Virus record (IMG/VR): IMGVR_UViG_3300037502_002662
Coordinates: 1-56,948 of that record
Source of the DNA: a virus
DNA: 56,948 nucleotides
Reading direction: 5' to 3' (one strand)
The notes under the pieces were generated by a model. It was given only the letters and a program-made list of their open reading frames with translations, did not search any database and had not been told where the DNA came from. Positions 41,601-50,687 of the stretch are shown piece after piece. The stretch's first letter is position 1. Every line of letters starts with the position of its first letter. The translations under genes were made by a program, and so were the position numbers.

Positions 41601-42578
41601 ATGCCTACTAAAAATCAAGCACATATAGATAGAGCTTTAACTAATATATCAGTAGCATATATGCAAGATGCGTCTGCTTTTGTAGCAGATAAAGTTTTTC
41701 CAATCGTACCTGTAAAGAAACAGTCTGATGTTTACTTTGTATATAATAAAGGAGACTTCTTTAGAGATGAAGCAAGAGTAAGAGGTAGAGCAGCTGAGTC
41801 AGTTGGTGGCGACTACGGTGTAGAAGCTGCTGAGCCTTATTACTGTAAAGTACACGCTTTTCATAAAGATGTAACAGAACAAGATAGAGCCAACTATGAT
41901 ACTCCATTGGACGCGGATAAAGATGCTACAGATTTTGTTACACAAAAAATGTTAGTTAGAAGGGAAGTAGAATGGGCAAGTAAGTTTTTCGTACCTGGTG
42001 TATGGGGTACAGAAATAACTGGTGTAGCATCAGAGCCTGGTGAAGGTGAAGTTTTACAGTTTGATCAAGCTGCTTCTGATCCAATAAGTGTTATTACAAA
42101 CGAAGCTGTAAAAATGGCAGCTAAAACAGGATATAAACCTAATACAATAGTAATGTCCCCTTATGTATTTTATGCGCTTAAAAATCATGAAGATATTTTA
42201 AATAGAATTAAGTATACACAAAAAGGTATAGTTACTACTGATTTATTAGCTACTTTATTTGAAGTTGATAAAGTGCATATAGCATGGGGTGTAGTTAATA
42301 CTGCTAACCAAGGCGCGAACGATAATATAGATTTTGTTATGGGTAAGCATATGCTACTATGCTATTCTAACCCAAGACCTGCACTTAAGAAGCCTTCAGC
42401 TGGCTATATATTTGCTTGGACAGGACTTAAGAATTCAGGCGGCTATGGTAATAGAATAGTAAGAATACCTATGGATCAATTAGGTATAGGCACAGAAAGA
42501 ATTGAAGGTGAACTTGCTTTTGATGCCAAGGTTATTTGCTCTGACATGGGCGTATTCTTTAAGGATATTGTTGGATAA
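41601..42578 (+). CDS. Major capsid protein (gpE-like)
   Basis: A 325-residue protein behind AAAGGAGAGG. IDRALTNISVAYMQDASAFV and DKVFPIVPVKKQSDVYFVYN are typical of the phage major capsid protein E-like group with the HK97 fold. Later NPRPALKKPSAGYIFAW and SDMGVFF fit. Highly expressed late protein. Confidence 0.85.
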   Translation: MPTKNQAHIDRALTNISVAYMQDASAFVADKVFPIVPVKKQSDVYFVYNKGDFFRDEARVRGRAAESVGGDYGVEAAEPYYCKVHAFHKDVTEQDRANYDTPLDADKDATDFVTQKMLVRREVEWASKFFVPGVWGTEITGVASEPGEGEVLQFDQAASDPISVITNEAVKMAAKTGYKPNTIVMSPYVFYALKNHEDILNRIKYTQKGIVTTDLLATLFEVDKVHIAWGVVNTANQGANDNIDFVMGKHMLLCYSNPRPALKKPSAGYIFAWTGLKNSGGYGNRIVRIPMDQLGIGTERIEGELAFDAKVICSDMGVFFKDIVG

Positions 42579-42964
42579 TGAAACGCATATTAGTAGCTAG
42601 GCGGTCTTTCAAGTCAATGGGCAAGTTTTATTATGTAGGGTCTATTATAACGGACACTACTAAAATAAAATATGTACAGAGTAAGCTTGATGACGGTATA
42701 TTAGTATATGTAAGAAGCCCACTTGAGGCCGTAAATATAGCAAATTATATAAAGGCTAAGTCAGGTAAAGATATCTATCCTGAGTTAGAGAGATTATTAT
42801 CTGAAAATAAAACGCCTAAAACAGAGCAAAAACCTAAGAAAGCTGAACCTAAGAAAGCTGAACCTAAGAAAGCTGAACCTAAGAAAGCAGAACCTAAGAA
42901 AGCATCTACTAAGGAGTCTAGAGCTAAAAAAGCTAGGCCTGTTATAAAATCAGGCAATGAGTAG
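42578..42964 (+). CDS. Small head-region protein with KAEPK tandem repeats
   Basis: A 128-residue protein overlapping the capsid stop by one base. After a folded N-terminal 85 residues, a tail of five Pro-Lys-Lys-Ala-Glu units is encoded by near-identical 15-bp DNA repeats (about 42835-42905). It is likely a flexible basic linker. Position suggests a head completion component. Confidence 0.6.
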   Translation: MKRILVARRSFKSMGKFYYVGSIITDTTKIKYVQSKLDDGILVYVRSPLEAVNIANYIKAKSGKDIYPELERLLSENKTPKTEQKPKKAEPKKAEPKKAEPKKAEPKKASTKESRAKKARPVIKSGNE

Positions 42965-42973
42965 GTGATATAA

Positions 42974-43330
42974 ATGACTTGGACATATTCGGGAGACCCT
43001 AGTGTAAGTGAAAAAGACAAATATAGGTTTCTAATTGATGACACAGACGAAAATAATCCATTATTACAGGATGAAGAAATACAATTTGTTCTTAATTCTA
43101 CTAATTCACATTATGGTAGATTAGCTGTATTATACAGAATTTGTTCAAATAAATTTTCAAAGGATCCTAAAAAGTCTTTAGGTCCACAGTCTATTGATCC
43201 TACATCAAGAGCTGAAAAATATGAAAGATTAGCAGATAGATATGAAAAATTGGCAAGTGCTGTAGGTGCTTTTAGTAATACTAGTATGACGGATCCGGTT
43301 TTTACTAAGGAGATGCATGATAATGTATAA
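42974..43330 (+). CDS. Head-tail connector/adaptor
   Basis: A 118-residue helical protein (KYRFLIDDTDENNPLLQDEE, then EKYERLADRYEKLA). Size, order and the FLIDDTD start match head-tail adaptor proteins of siphoviruses. Confidence 0.65.
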   Translation: MTWTYSGDPSVSEKDKYRFLIDDTDENNPLLQDEEIQFVLNSTNSHYGRLAVLYRICSNKFSKDPKKSLGPQSIDPTSRAEKYERLADRYEKLASAVGAFSNTSMTDPVFTKEMHDNV

Positions 43331-43640
43331 TGACTTAAAAGAATGGTTAAACATACCTGTAGAATGGAAACAATTTATATCTCATGATGGTAGAGGTAAT
43401 GAAACTTATGCGGATCCTGTTATAAAGTATTGTTATTTAGATGGCAAAATAAGTCGTATACGTAATGAAAAAGATGAAGTGATTGTAAGCAATCAGATCT
43501 TATATTTTAGTGGTGAAGATGGCAAGGATATGTCTATAAATGATGTTTTTGTAATAAACGCCTCTGAAAAGAGCCCCGTACATTTGCAACCTTACTATAA
43601 TGAAAAAGGCAATTTAAGTCTATTAGGAGTGTATCTATAA
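43317..43640 (+). CDS. Head closure (stopper)-like protein
   Basis: A 107-residue beta-rich protein overlapping the adaptor by 14 bases; ATG 43323 is an alternative start with a better spacing from AAGGAG. Order after the adaptor suggests the stopper/neck protein. No clear motif. Confidence 0.55.
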   Translation: MIMYNDLKEWLNIPVEWKQFISHDGRGNETYADPVIKYCYLDGKISRIRNEKDEVIVSNQILYFSGEDGKDMSINDVFVINASEKSPVHLQPYYNEKGNLSLLGVYL

Positions 43641-44047
43641 TGTCAAAAATAAACCTTACAATTGATAAAGGATCTGTAAAGAAACTTGAGGCTGAGGTTA
43701 AGAGGTCTTTTTTAGAATACTTTACAAAAGGTATTGATGCACTTGAACAAACAGCAAGGAATATAATGGCAGAAAGTCAGTTAGAGGTACCTAGAGAAAC
43801 AGGTACATTAGCAAGTACTGGCTTTGTAGAACGTAGAGGTAATAAGGTTGCGTTAGGTTATGGTGGTAGACATGATCAAATAAACCCTAAAAGAGGCTAT
43901 GCAGCATCAGAATACATGATTATAGTTCATGAAGATCTGAATGCCCACCATGATATAGGTAAGGCTAAATTTCTAGAAGACCCCCTAATGAGAAATATAG
44001 CAAATATCCAAAAGAACCTTATAAATACTATGAAAGAGGTGAAATAG
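43640..44047 (+). CDS. HK97 gp10-like tail-neck protein
   Basis: A 135-residue protein. QLEVPRETGTLASTGFV and the closing DPLMRNIANIQKNLINTM match the HK97 gp10-type family of neck/tail completion proteins. Confidence 0.7.
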   Translation: MSKINLTIDKGSVKKLEAEVKRSFLEYFTKGIDALEQTARNIMAESQLEVPRETGTLASTGFVERRGNKVALGYGGRHDQINPKRGYAASEYMIIVHEDLNAHHDIGKAKFLEDPLMRNIANIQKNLINTMKEVK

Positions 44048-44377
44048 ATGGCTCAATTATCTACACAATTATTTGGCGATGTAGGTATTTCACCAATATT
44101 TACTGCAGCAGATGTTGCTGGTGATACCTTTAAAAATGATGGAATAGTATATTTATTTGTTACAAATAATAGTGCTTCTACTATTGATGTTACAGTTACT
44201 GCTGCTAAAGAATGTGATCAAGGGTTTTTACATGATTTAACAGTTTCTGTATCAGCTGGTACAACTGAGCAAATTGGCCCTTTAAGCTCAGCTAGATTTA
44301 ATGACAATAACAACAATGTGTCAGTTACTTATTCTGATGCTACGAATGTAGAAGTTGCGGTGGTGAAGGTACAATAA
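44048..44377 (+). CDS. Small beta-rich virion protein
   Basis: A 109-residue protein starting directly after the previous stop. Beta-sandwich-like sequence (GIVYLFVTNNSASTIDVTVT). It may decorate the head or tail. Function not recognised. Confidence 0.55.
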   Translation: MAQLSTQLFGDVGISPIFTAADVAGDTFKNDGIVYLFVTNNSASTIDVTVTAAKECDQGFLHDLTVSVSAGTTEQIGPLSSARFNDNNNNVSVTYSDATNVEVAVVKVQ

Positions 44378-44764
44378 ATGGCTGATTTATTAAACGATAT
44401 TGCTGAATTTATAATAAGCAATAACTATGCAACTGCTATAGGTTCTGACATATATTTAGATTACAGACCAGATGGACCTGATAATATTATTGTAGTAAAT
44501 GAATATATAGGTACTCCTATAGAATATACTGAAGCAGCTATAAGAAGACTACAAATACAGGTTAGGAATAAAAATAGCAATGATGCTAGGCTACTTATAA
44601 ACAATTTATACAGAATGTTTAATGAAAATATAATATATGAAAATTTACCAAATAATAGATATGGTATAGTATCACCTACTAGTACCCCTACTATACTTAC
44701 CACTGATGAAGAAAATAGAACAATATACTATTTTAACTTAAGCATTACAACTAAGATTGATTAA
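44378..44764 (+). CDS. Tail terminator-like protein
   Basis: A 128-residue protein directly after the previous stop. LLNDIAEFIISNNYATAIG and later RRLQIQVRNKNSNDARLLIN match the minor capsid/tail completion type located just before the major tail gene. Confidence 0.65.
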   Translation: MADLLNDIAEFIISNNYATAIGSDIYLDYRPDGPDNIIVVNEYIGTPIEYTEAAIRRLQIQVRNKNSNDARLLINNLYRMFNENIIYENLPNNRYGIVSPTSTPTILTTDEENRTIYYFNLSITTKID

Positions 44765-44778
44765 AAGGAGGTAAAATT

Positions 44779-45351
44779 ATGGCAGGTGTAAAGATAGGCG
44801 TAAAGAACTTTCATTACGCTAAATTAACTTCAGATAGCGAATCAGGTGTAAAATATGAATCACCTGTAAAAGTACCTGGTCTTGTTACAATAAATATAAA
44901 CCCAAATCCTTCAGTTGAAACATTATTTGCCGATGATGCACCATTTGAAACAGCTGCTACAACTGGACAGATAACTGCAGAGATAAGTTTAGCTGATTTA
45001 CCATTAGATGTTCAAGCAGACTTGTTAGGCCATACGCTTGATGCTAATGGTCAATTAAAGGTTAAAGCTGATGATACACCACCTTATGTAGCTATAGGTT
45101 TTGAGTCGCTTAAGTCAAATGGGTCTAAAAGATATGTATGGTTAGTTAAAGGTAAATTCTCAGAGCCTGAAGATAATAATGAAACTAAAGGAGACTCAAT
45201 TAATTTCCAATCTGCTACAATAACTGCTTCATTTGTATCAAGAGAATATGACGGAATTTGGAAAATTGTAGGAGATGAAGATGCTACTGGTTGGTCAGAA
45301 CCTACAAAAGGTTGGTATGACGTTTCAGTTCTTGGCGACGTGACAGCTTAA
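44779..45351 (+). CDS. Major tail protein
   Basis: A 190-residue protein behind AAAAGGAGG. VKIGVKNFHYAKLTSDSESG, then EISLADLPLDVQADLLGHT, match phi13-type major tail proteins. It builds the tail tube. A hairpin follows. Confidence 0.85.
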   Translation: MAGVKIGVKNFHYAKLTSDSESGVKYESPVKVPGLVTININPNPSVETLFADDAPFETAATTGQITAEISLADLPLDVQADLLGHTLDANGQLKVKADDTPPYVAIGFESLKSNGSKRYVWLVKGKFSEPEDNNETKGDSINFQSATITASFVSREYDGIWKIVGDEDATGWSEPTKGWYDVSVLGDVTA

Positions 45352-45355
45352 AATA

Positions 45356-45379
45356 ACTACTGCCTTTTGAGGCAGTAGT
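45356..45379 (+). terminator. Stem-loop after the major tail gene
   Basis: ACTACTGCC/GGCAGTAGT 9-bp stem with a short T-rich loop. The weak T-tract (AAAATTTT) suggests partial termination, so the abundant tail protein is separated from the chaperones. Confidence 0.65.
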
Positions 45380-45410
45380 AAAATTTTAAAATTAAAAAGG
45401 AGGAATTAGT

Positions 45411-45749
45411 ATGAGTAATGTTAAAGATGTTAGACAAAAACCCGTTACAATTGAGTTAGGAAATAAAAAATGGCAGTTATTATATGACCTAAATGCTTTT
45501 GCAGAATTAGAAGAAATGTATGGTTCTGTAGAAAAAGCTATGGATGAATTAGAAAAAGGTACATTAAAAGCTATACGAGCTATATTATGGGCTGGTTTAG
45601 TTCATCAAGATGAAACGCTAACACAAAAGGAAGTTGGAAAACTTATAACCCTAGATAAATTAGAAAGCGTAAGTATAGCAATGTCTAAAGCTTTAGAAAT
45701 CAGTCTGCCTAAGCCTGAACAAGCAAACCCAAACAAACAGGACCAGTAA
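45411..45749 (+). CDS. Tail assembly chaperone G
   Basis: A 112-residue protein behind AAAGGAGG. ELGNKKWQLLYDLNAFAELE is typical of gpG-type chaperones. Near its end CCCAAAC (45728-45734) sits in the 0 frame as C-CCA-AAC, a canonical -1 slippery heptamer. Confidence 0.85.
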   Translation: MSNVKDVRQKPVTIELGNKKWQLLYDLNAFAELEEMYGSVEKAMDELEKGTLKAIRAILWAGLVHQDETLTQKEVGKLITLDKLESVSIAMSKALEISLPKPEQANPNKQDQ

Positions 45750-45949
45750 CATCTAATAATATTAGTAATGATGATGGATGGGACTGGCGTTATTTGATGT
45801 ATATAGGTACAGTTATATTAGGTATGTCTGAAGAAAAATTTTGGAGAACAACCCCTAGAAAGCTTATGGCATTATTTAATGTGCATATGGAAATTCAAAC
45901 AGGTGAAACTGCGAAAGAAGCTCTTACTCCTATAGATTATGTTCTATAG
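45411..45949 (+). CDS. Tail assembly chaperone GT, made by -1 frameshift
   Basis: After slipping at CCCAAAC (45728-45734) the -1 frame resumes at 45734 and stays open to TAG at 45947, adding about 70 residues. These include DGWDWRYLMYIGTVILGMSE and FWRTTPRKLMAL, the usual GT tail. It binds the tape measure during tail assembly. The T frame has no good start of its own. Confidence 0.85.
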
Positions 45950-45964
45950 GAAGGAGGTTATTAT

Positions 45965-48900
45965 ATGGCTAAAAATCATAAAATAGCAGAACTCTTTGCT
46001 AATTTAAGCTTAAATATGGATAGTTATAAAAAGAGTATGCAAAGAGTTCGTAGAGTAACACGCGTAACGGCATCAAAATTAAATAAAGAATTTAGACAGA
46101 ATGTAGGTATGGCTATAAAAGAAACAGAAGATGATATGAAACGTTTCTCTATTAGAAGTTCAAGATACATAAAGGACGTATCAAGAGTTGTTACAGGTAT
46201 ACTTATTTCACAAGCATTCTATTCCCTATTACGTAGGATAAGATCTGCTACACGTGAGATAGTAGAATTTTCTATGGAAGTAGAAAGAGCTATGGTATCT
46301 TTTACTGTGCTACTTGGATCTGTTGAAAAAGCTACAGGATTTATGTACGCATTAGAAGAATTTACTGCTAGAACACCTTTTCAAATGCGTGAATCCATAC
46401 TAGCAGCACAACAATTACTAGCAATGGGTTATCCTATACAAAGTATTATACCAGTACTTAGGCAATTACTTGATGCAGCTGCTATTCTTGGAGGTTCTAA
46501 AGATGTTCTTAATAGAATAGTCTTAGCAATGGGTAAAATACAAGCTACTGGTATAGTATCTGCGCGTGAACTTAGATCTCTTGCAAAAGCTGGTATACCT
46601 ATTTATCAAATAATGAAAGAGCAACTTAACTTAACAGACGAACAAATAGCTAAAATAGGTGACTTAAGGATATCTGCTGAGCAAGGTATTGCTGCAATTT
46701 TAAGAGGTTTAAATAGGGTAAAAGGTGCTTCTATACTTATATCAAGAACATTACCCGGTTTATTAAGTACTGTAAAAGATAATCTATTACTTATCGGTAA
46801 GGATCTTACTAGAGGCATTTATAATAACGTAAAATCTTTCGTAAAATCATTAGTAGGTTATCTTGATGTATTTAGAAAAATAATTCGTGAAAATGGATTA
46901 GGGGCTCTACTTAAAGAGTTACTTCCTAAGACTATGTATAAAGAAATAGTGCGGATAGCTAATGCGTTTAATTTATTGTGGCGATCTGCTAAGAAAATGG
47001 TCGTTGTATATAAAGACATATTTAAGTCAATTACAAAGTTGGCTATTAAAATTTCAAGTTTTTTATTACCAGTTTTTGCTACCTTAATTGATAAAATCAC
47101 ATCTTTATATTATTGGGTAAATAAGAATATACCTGTACTTAAAGATTTAGTAGCCCTATTCTTTAGTTTAATGATAGCTGGTAATGTAGCTACATTGGTG
47201 AAAGGTCTTGCTAAAGCTTTAATGATATTAAATGTAGCAACATATGTTACGAAAGCAATACGAGGTCTAACTTGGGCTATAAAGGGCTTGTTCCTTGTTA
47301 TGTCTAGTCATCCTATAGGGTTTGCTATAGCTGCTGCAGTAACGCTATTTGGGGTATTTGTATCAAGAATTAAAGAAGTGCGTATAGCGATAAGCAAATT
47401 AAAGAAGTCATTAGCAGATTTTGCTGGATTTGATCCGCATATCCTCAAACCTATAGGTAAGCAAGATGTAGACACAACTGGAGAGTATAACAAAAAATAT
47501 GAAGACACAGTGAAAATAACAGATAAAGTGGGTCAAGCAGCGAAAAAAGCTTCAAAAGAAGTAAAATCATTCTTAGCTAATTTTGATGAAGTTGTTACAA
47601 TACCTGATAAAAAATCTAGTGGCATTGAAGAAGCCTTTAATGAAATGTCTGATGTAGATACAAAAATACCTAATATTGACCTACAGGGATTAAACTTAGA
47701 GGAATTAACTTTACCTACTTTAACTAAAATTTATAATACCTTTACAGGTAACTTAAAAGAATTTATAAAAAATATTATAGGGGCTATAAAGAATGGGTAT
47801 AATAAAGCTATTAAGTTTATAAAAGGATTAGGTCCTGAGACGTTAAAAAACTTAAATAATTGGAAAGATACTACATTGAGGTCTGTTACAGATTTCATAG
47901 CAAGAATTATAGCTAAGATTTTATTATTCAATGAAGACTCTATTAAGACTTTTACAGAATGGTACCATAATCTTTTAAATACTTTAAATAAGTTCGGTAG
48001 TTTCGCGTGGAGTACTTTAAAAGAAGCCTTTAAAAGACTAAAAAATATATTTACAGATTGGAGTTATGAAAGCTTAACAAGTTGGATTGAATGGTGTTTT
48101 TCAATGTTAGGCGAATTCCGTAGTTTGTTTGGTGAACTAGTTAAAGTGGCTTCAGATGGTGTAATTCGCATACTTGGCCATATCCTTGGCTTTTCAGATG
48201 ATACAGTACAAGCAATCATAGATTGGAAAGATAATATAATAAATGTGTTTGTAGATTGGTCTAATGAGACATTAAAAAGCTTTTCAAAATTTATTACTGG
48301 TACAATGAAATTTTTCAAAGATTGGCGTACTAAAACCATTGTAGAAATATATGGATGGTATAAAGACGCCTTATCAGGCTTCAATACATGGTTTTTACAA
48401 ACGCTCGCAATTTTTACTACTTGGGATAACAAAGTAATAGAAAAAATACAAACTTGGATTGCAGATGTTAAAGCAAAGTTTGAGGAGTGGAAAAGTAATA
48501 CCTTACAAATAATACTATCATGGAGCAATGACTTTGATACCGCAGTAGCAGCTGTTATTGATAATACTATTTTAGGTATAATACAATGGAAAGATAATAT
48601 GATAGCTAACTTCCAATTATGGTTATTAAATACAAAAATGATATTTATTGATTTTGTTACTAATACTATACAATTCTTCCAAAATTGGCGTGAAATAACT
48701 ATTGGTCAATTAATTAGTTGGTCAAAATCTACAATGAAGACATTAAGTAATTGGGTAATTAATACTCTTACTACATTCTTAATATGGGATACTGACATAA
48801 GAAGTTTAATACAAGGTTGGATAGATAATATTAAAGCTAAATTTAATAGCTGGAAAGATAATACTATAACTACTTTCAAAGAATGGGACGCTAAAATTGA

Positions 48901-49768
48901 AAATATTATAATCAATTTTATAGATAATACAATAGCTAGTATTAATCAATGGATAGTTGATGTAGTAAATGGTATTATAAACTGGAAAGATAATGTTATT
49001 AATGTATTTGTTATGTGGAAAATAGACTTAATTGAGCTTATAAATAATACGGTTAATAGAGCGTATTCAATAATAATAGATACTTTAAATAATATAAAAG
49101 ATAGGGTATCTATTAGTCTAACAGATATGTATACAACTGTTGTAGATGCTTTTGATAAAATAAATGAATATATTACAACAGCAGGAGATACTATGAAGAC
49201 TATATTTGATAATATATGGGAGAGTATTAAAATAGCTGCTAAAAAAGCCTGGAAAAGCATATTTGAAAGCATATCAGGATTTATAGATAGTATGATAGAA
49301 AAAATAGGCGATCTACTAGAAAATATTGCAGAAGCCGGAGAAAAAGTAAACGAATTCTTCACCTCTAAAGGTAGTAGTGGAGGTGGCGGAAGTGGAACCA
49401 GTAATGCAGGAGGTTACCAAGCTGCAGCAGTTGCAAGTGGTGTTGTATCTAGTGATTGGAGTTCACCAAGTCCTCCACCTAATTTTGGTTTAGCTAAAGG
49501 TGGTATTGTACGCAAGCAAATATTTACCAGACTAGCTGAAAAGCAAAAAGAAGCCGTTATACCTTTATCAGAGAGTGGTTTAAGACCTCTTGCTAATGCT
49601 TTATTAGATGTTATGGGTCATAGTATAAATAGTGCAACTCAAACTGTTGTAGATAAAAGGCCTTTATATGTAGGAACTTTAATAGCTGATGAACGAGGTT
49701 TAAAACAGCTAAACCGTAAATTAAGAGTAATAGAACTACAAGAGAAGCAAAGGAGGGGAGACGCTTGA
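45965..49768 (+). CDS. Tail tape measure protein
   Basis: A 1267-residue protein behind GAAGGAGG. The N-terminal part is basic and helical, followed by the TMP domain (MVSFTVLLGSVEKATGFMYA, then EFTARTPFQMRESI). Hydrophobic segments lie at about 400-470. Residues 632-1018 carry Trp (or Phe) every 11 residues, e.g. WKDNIINVFVDW and WLLNTKMIFIDF. A Gly-rich linker precedes the end motif KEAVIPLSESGLRP. It sets tail length. Confidence 0.95.
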   Translation: MAKNHKIAELFANLSLNMDSYKKSMQRVRRVTRVTASKLNKEFRQNVGMAIKETEDDMKRFSIRSSRYIKDVSRVVTGILISQAFYSLLRRIRSATREIVEFSMEVERAMVSFTVLLGSVEKATGFMYALEEFTARTPFQMRESILAAQQLLAMGYPIQSIIPVLRQLLDAAAILGGSKDVLNRIVLAMGKIQATGIVSARELRSLAKAGIPIYQIMKEQLNLTDEQIAKIGDLRISAEQGIAAILRGLNRVKGASILISRTLPGLLSTVKDNLLLIGKDLTRGIYNNVKSFVKSLVGYLDVFRKIIRENGLGALLKELLPKTMYKEIVRIANAFNLLWRSAKKMVVVYKDIFKSITKLAIKISSFLLPVFATLIDKITSLYYWVNKNIPVLKDLVALFFSLMIAGNVATLVKGLAKALMILNVATYVTKAIRGLTWAIKGLFLVMSSHPIGFAIAAAVTLFGVFVSRIKEVRIAISKLKKSLADFAGFDPHILKPIGKQDVDTTGEYNKKYEDTVKITDKVGQAAKKASKEVKSFLANFDEVVTIPDKKSSGIEEAFNEMSDVDTKIPNIDLQGLNLEELTLPTLTKIYNTFTGNLKEFIKNIIGAIKNGYNKAIKFIKGLGPETLKNLNNWKDTTLRSVTDFIARIIAKILLFNEDSIKTFTEWYHNLLNTLNKFGSFAWSTLKEAFKRLKNIFTDWSYESLTSWIEWCFSMLGEFRSLFGELVKVASDGVIRILGHILGFSDDTVQAIIDWKDNIINVFVDWSNETLKSFSKFITGTMKFFKDWRTKTIVEIYGWYKDALSGFNTWFLQTLAIFTTWDNKVIEKIQTWIADVKAKFEEWKSNTLQIILSWSNDFDTAVAAVIDNTILGIIQWKDNMIANFQLWLLNTKMIFIDFVTNTIQFFQNWREITIGQLISWSKSTMKTLSNWVINTLTTFLIWDTDIRSLIQGWIDNIKAKFNSWKDNTITTFKEWDAKIENIIINFIDNTIASINQWIVDVVNGIINWKDNVINVFVMWKIDLIELINNTVNRAYSIIIDTLNNIKDRVSISLTDMYTTVVDAFDKINEYITTAGDTMKTIFDNIWESIKIAAKKAWKSIFESISGFIDSMIEKIGDLLENIAEAGEKVNEFFTSKGSSGGGGSGTSNAGGYQAAAVASGVVSSDWSSPSPPPNFGLAKGGIVRKQIFTRLAEKQKEAVIPLSESGLRPLANALLDVMGHSINSATQTVVDKRPLYVGTLIADERGLKQLNRKLRVIELQEKQRRGDA

Positions 49769-50109
49769 TTTTAAAAATTGATGGTGTTAAGATTAAAGAG
49801 CCACATGAATTTAATATTGAACGATATGATATAACTAAGGCAGAGCGTCTCGCTTCTGGTAAAATGGTAATGGATTTAATTGCAAAGAAAAAGAAATTTA
49901 TATTTAATTATAATGTACTATCTGGCAAAGCTTTACAGGCTTTATTAGATTTAATTGACACGGATAAAATGTTTCATGAGTTTACTTATGAAGAAAATGG
50001 AGTATTAAAAACTACTACCGTTTATTCAAGTCCTATTAAGTACCAAAAGTTTAGAACTTCAATGGGATGGTATTGGAAAAATGTATCATTTAGTTTAATT
50101 GAGCAATAG
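49765..50109 (+). CDS. Distal tail small protein (DUF6711-like)
   Basis: A 114-residue protein from TTG 49765 behind AGGAGGGG, overlapping the tape measure by 4 bases. ILKIDGVKIKEPHEFNIERY and MGWYWKNVSFSLIEQ match a family found after tape measures in Firmicutes phages. A possible distal tail component. Confidence 0.65.
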   Translation: MILKIDGVKIKEPHEFNIERYDITKAERLASGKMVMDLIAKKKKFIFNYNVLSGKALQALLDLIDTDKMFHEFTYEENGVLKTTTVYSSPIKYQKFRTSMGWYWKNVSFSLIEQ

Positions 50110-50120
50110 GAGGTGTCTTC

Positions 50121-50288
50121 ATGGAAGATAAGTCAATAGTAAGAATAAAAACAAGAAGACGTATATTAAAATATAAAGAGGGGCAGAACCCAGAAGTCGA
50201 CGAACCTTATGAAGTAGACGTTAAAGAAGAAATTCTTACAGGTGAAGAAGCTGAAAGGTTTATAAAAGAATTAGGAGGTGCTAAATAA
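50121..50288 (+). CDS. Small charged protein
   Basis: A 55-residue protein behind ATAGGAGGTG. Basic start (KTRRRILKYKEGQ), acidic end (EEILTGEEAERFIKELG). It overlaps the next start by one base. Function unknown. Confidence 0.65.
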   Translation: MEDKSIVRIKTRRRILKYKEGQNPEVDEPYEVDVKEEILTGEEAERFIKELGGAK

Positions 50289-50668
50289 TGGCATTAACTA
50301 ACGCTGGTAGAGATTTTATAGCAGGCGCCATAATTGGCAATGAGGCTACTTTATTTGACAATACTAATGCATACATTGGTGTAGGTGATAGTAACGCAGC
50401 CTTTAGTGCTGCACAAACAGACTTACAAGGTACTAACAAGTTTAGAAAAGGCATGGATACAACCTACCCACAGATATCTGGTAATGTAATTACTTTTAAA
50501 TCAACATTTAGTGGAGATGAAGCTAATTTTGCTTGGGAAGAGTGGGGCGTATTTAACGCTGCCTCTGGAGGTACTATGTTGAATAGACTTGTCGAATACA
50601 ATGGTACTAAACAATCAGGACAGACTTGGATATTTGAAGTCGACATAACTGTTGAAATTGGTGCTTAA
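50288..50668 (+). CDS. Tail-associated structural protein
   Basis: A 126-residue beta-rich protein. MALTNAGRDFIAGAIIGNE with NAYIGVGDSNAAF and FAWEEWGVFNAASGG is a pattern common in phage tail proteins just before the hub/fibre genes. Confidence 0.65.
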   Translation: MALTNAGRDFIAGAIIGNEATLFDNTNAYIGVGDSNAAFSAAQTDLQGTNKFRKGMDTTYPQISGNVITFKSTFSGDEANFAWEEWGVFNAASGGTMLNRLVEYNGTKQSGQTWIFEVDITVEIGA

Positions 50669-50687
50669 TAAATAAGGAGGGAGGACT

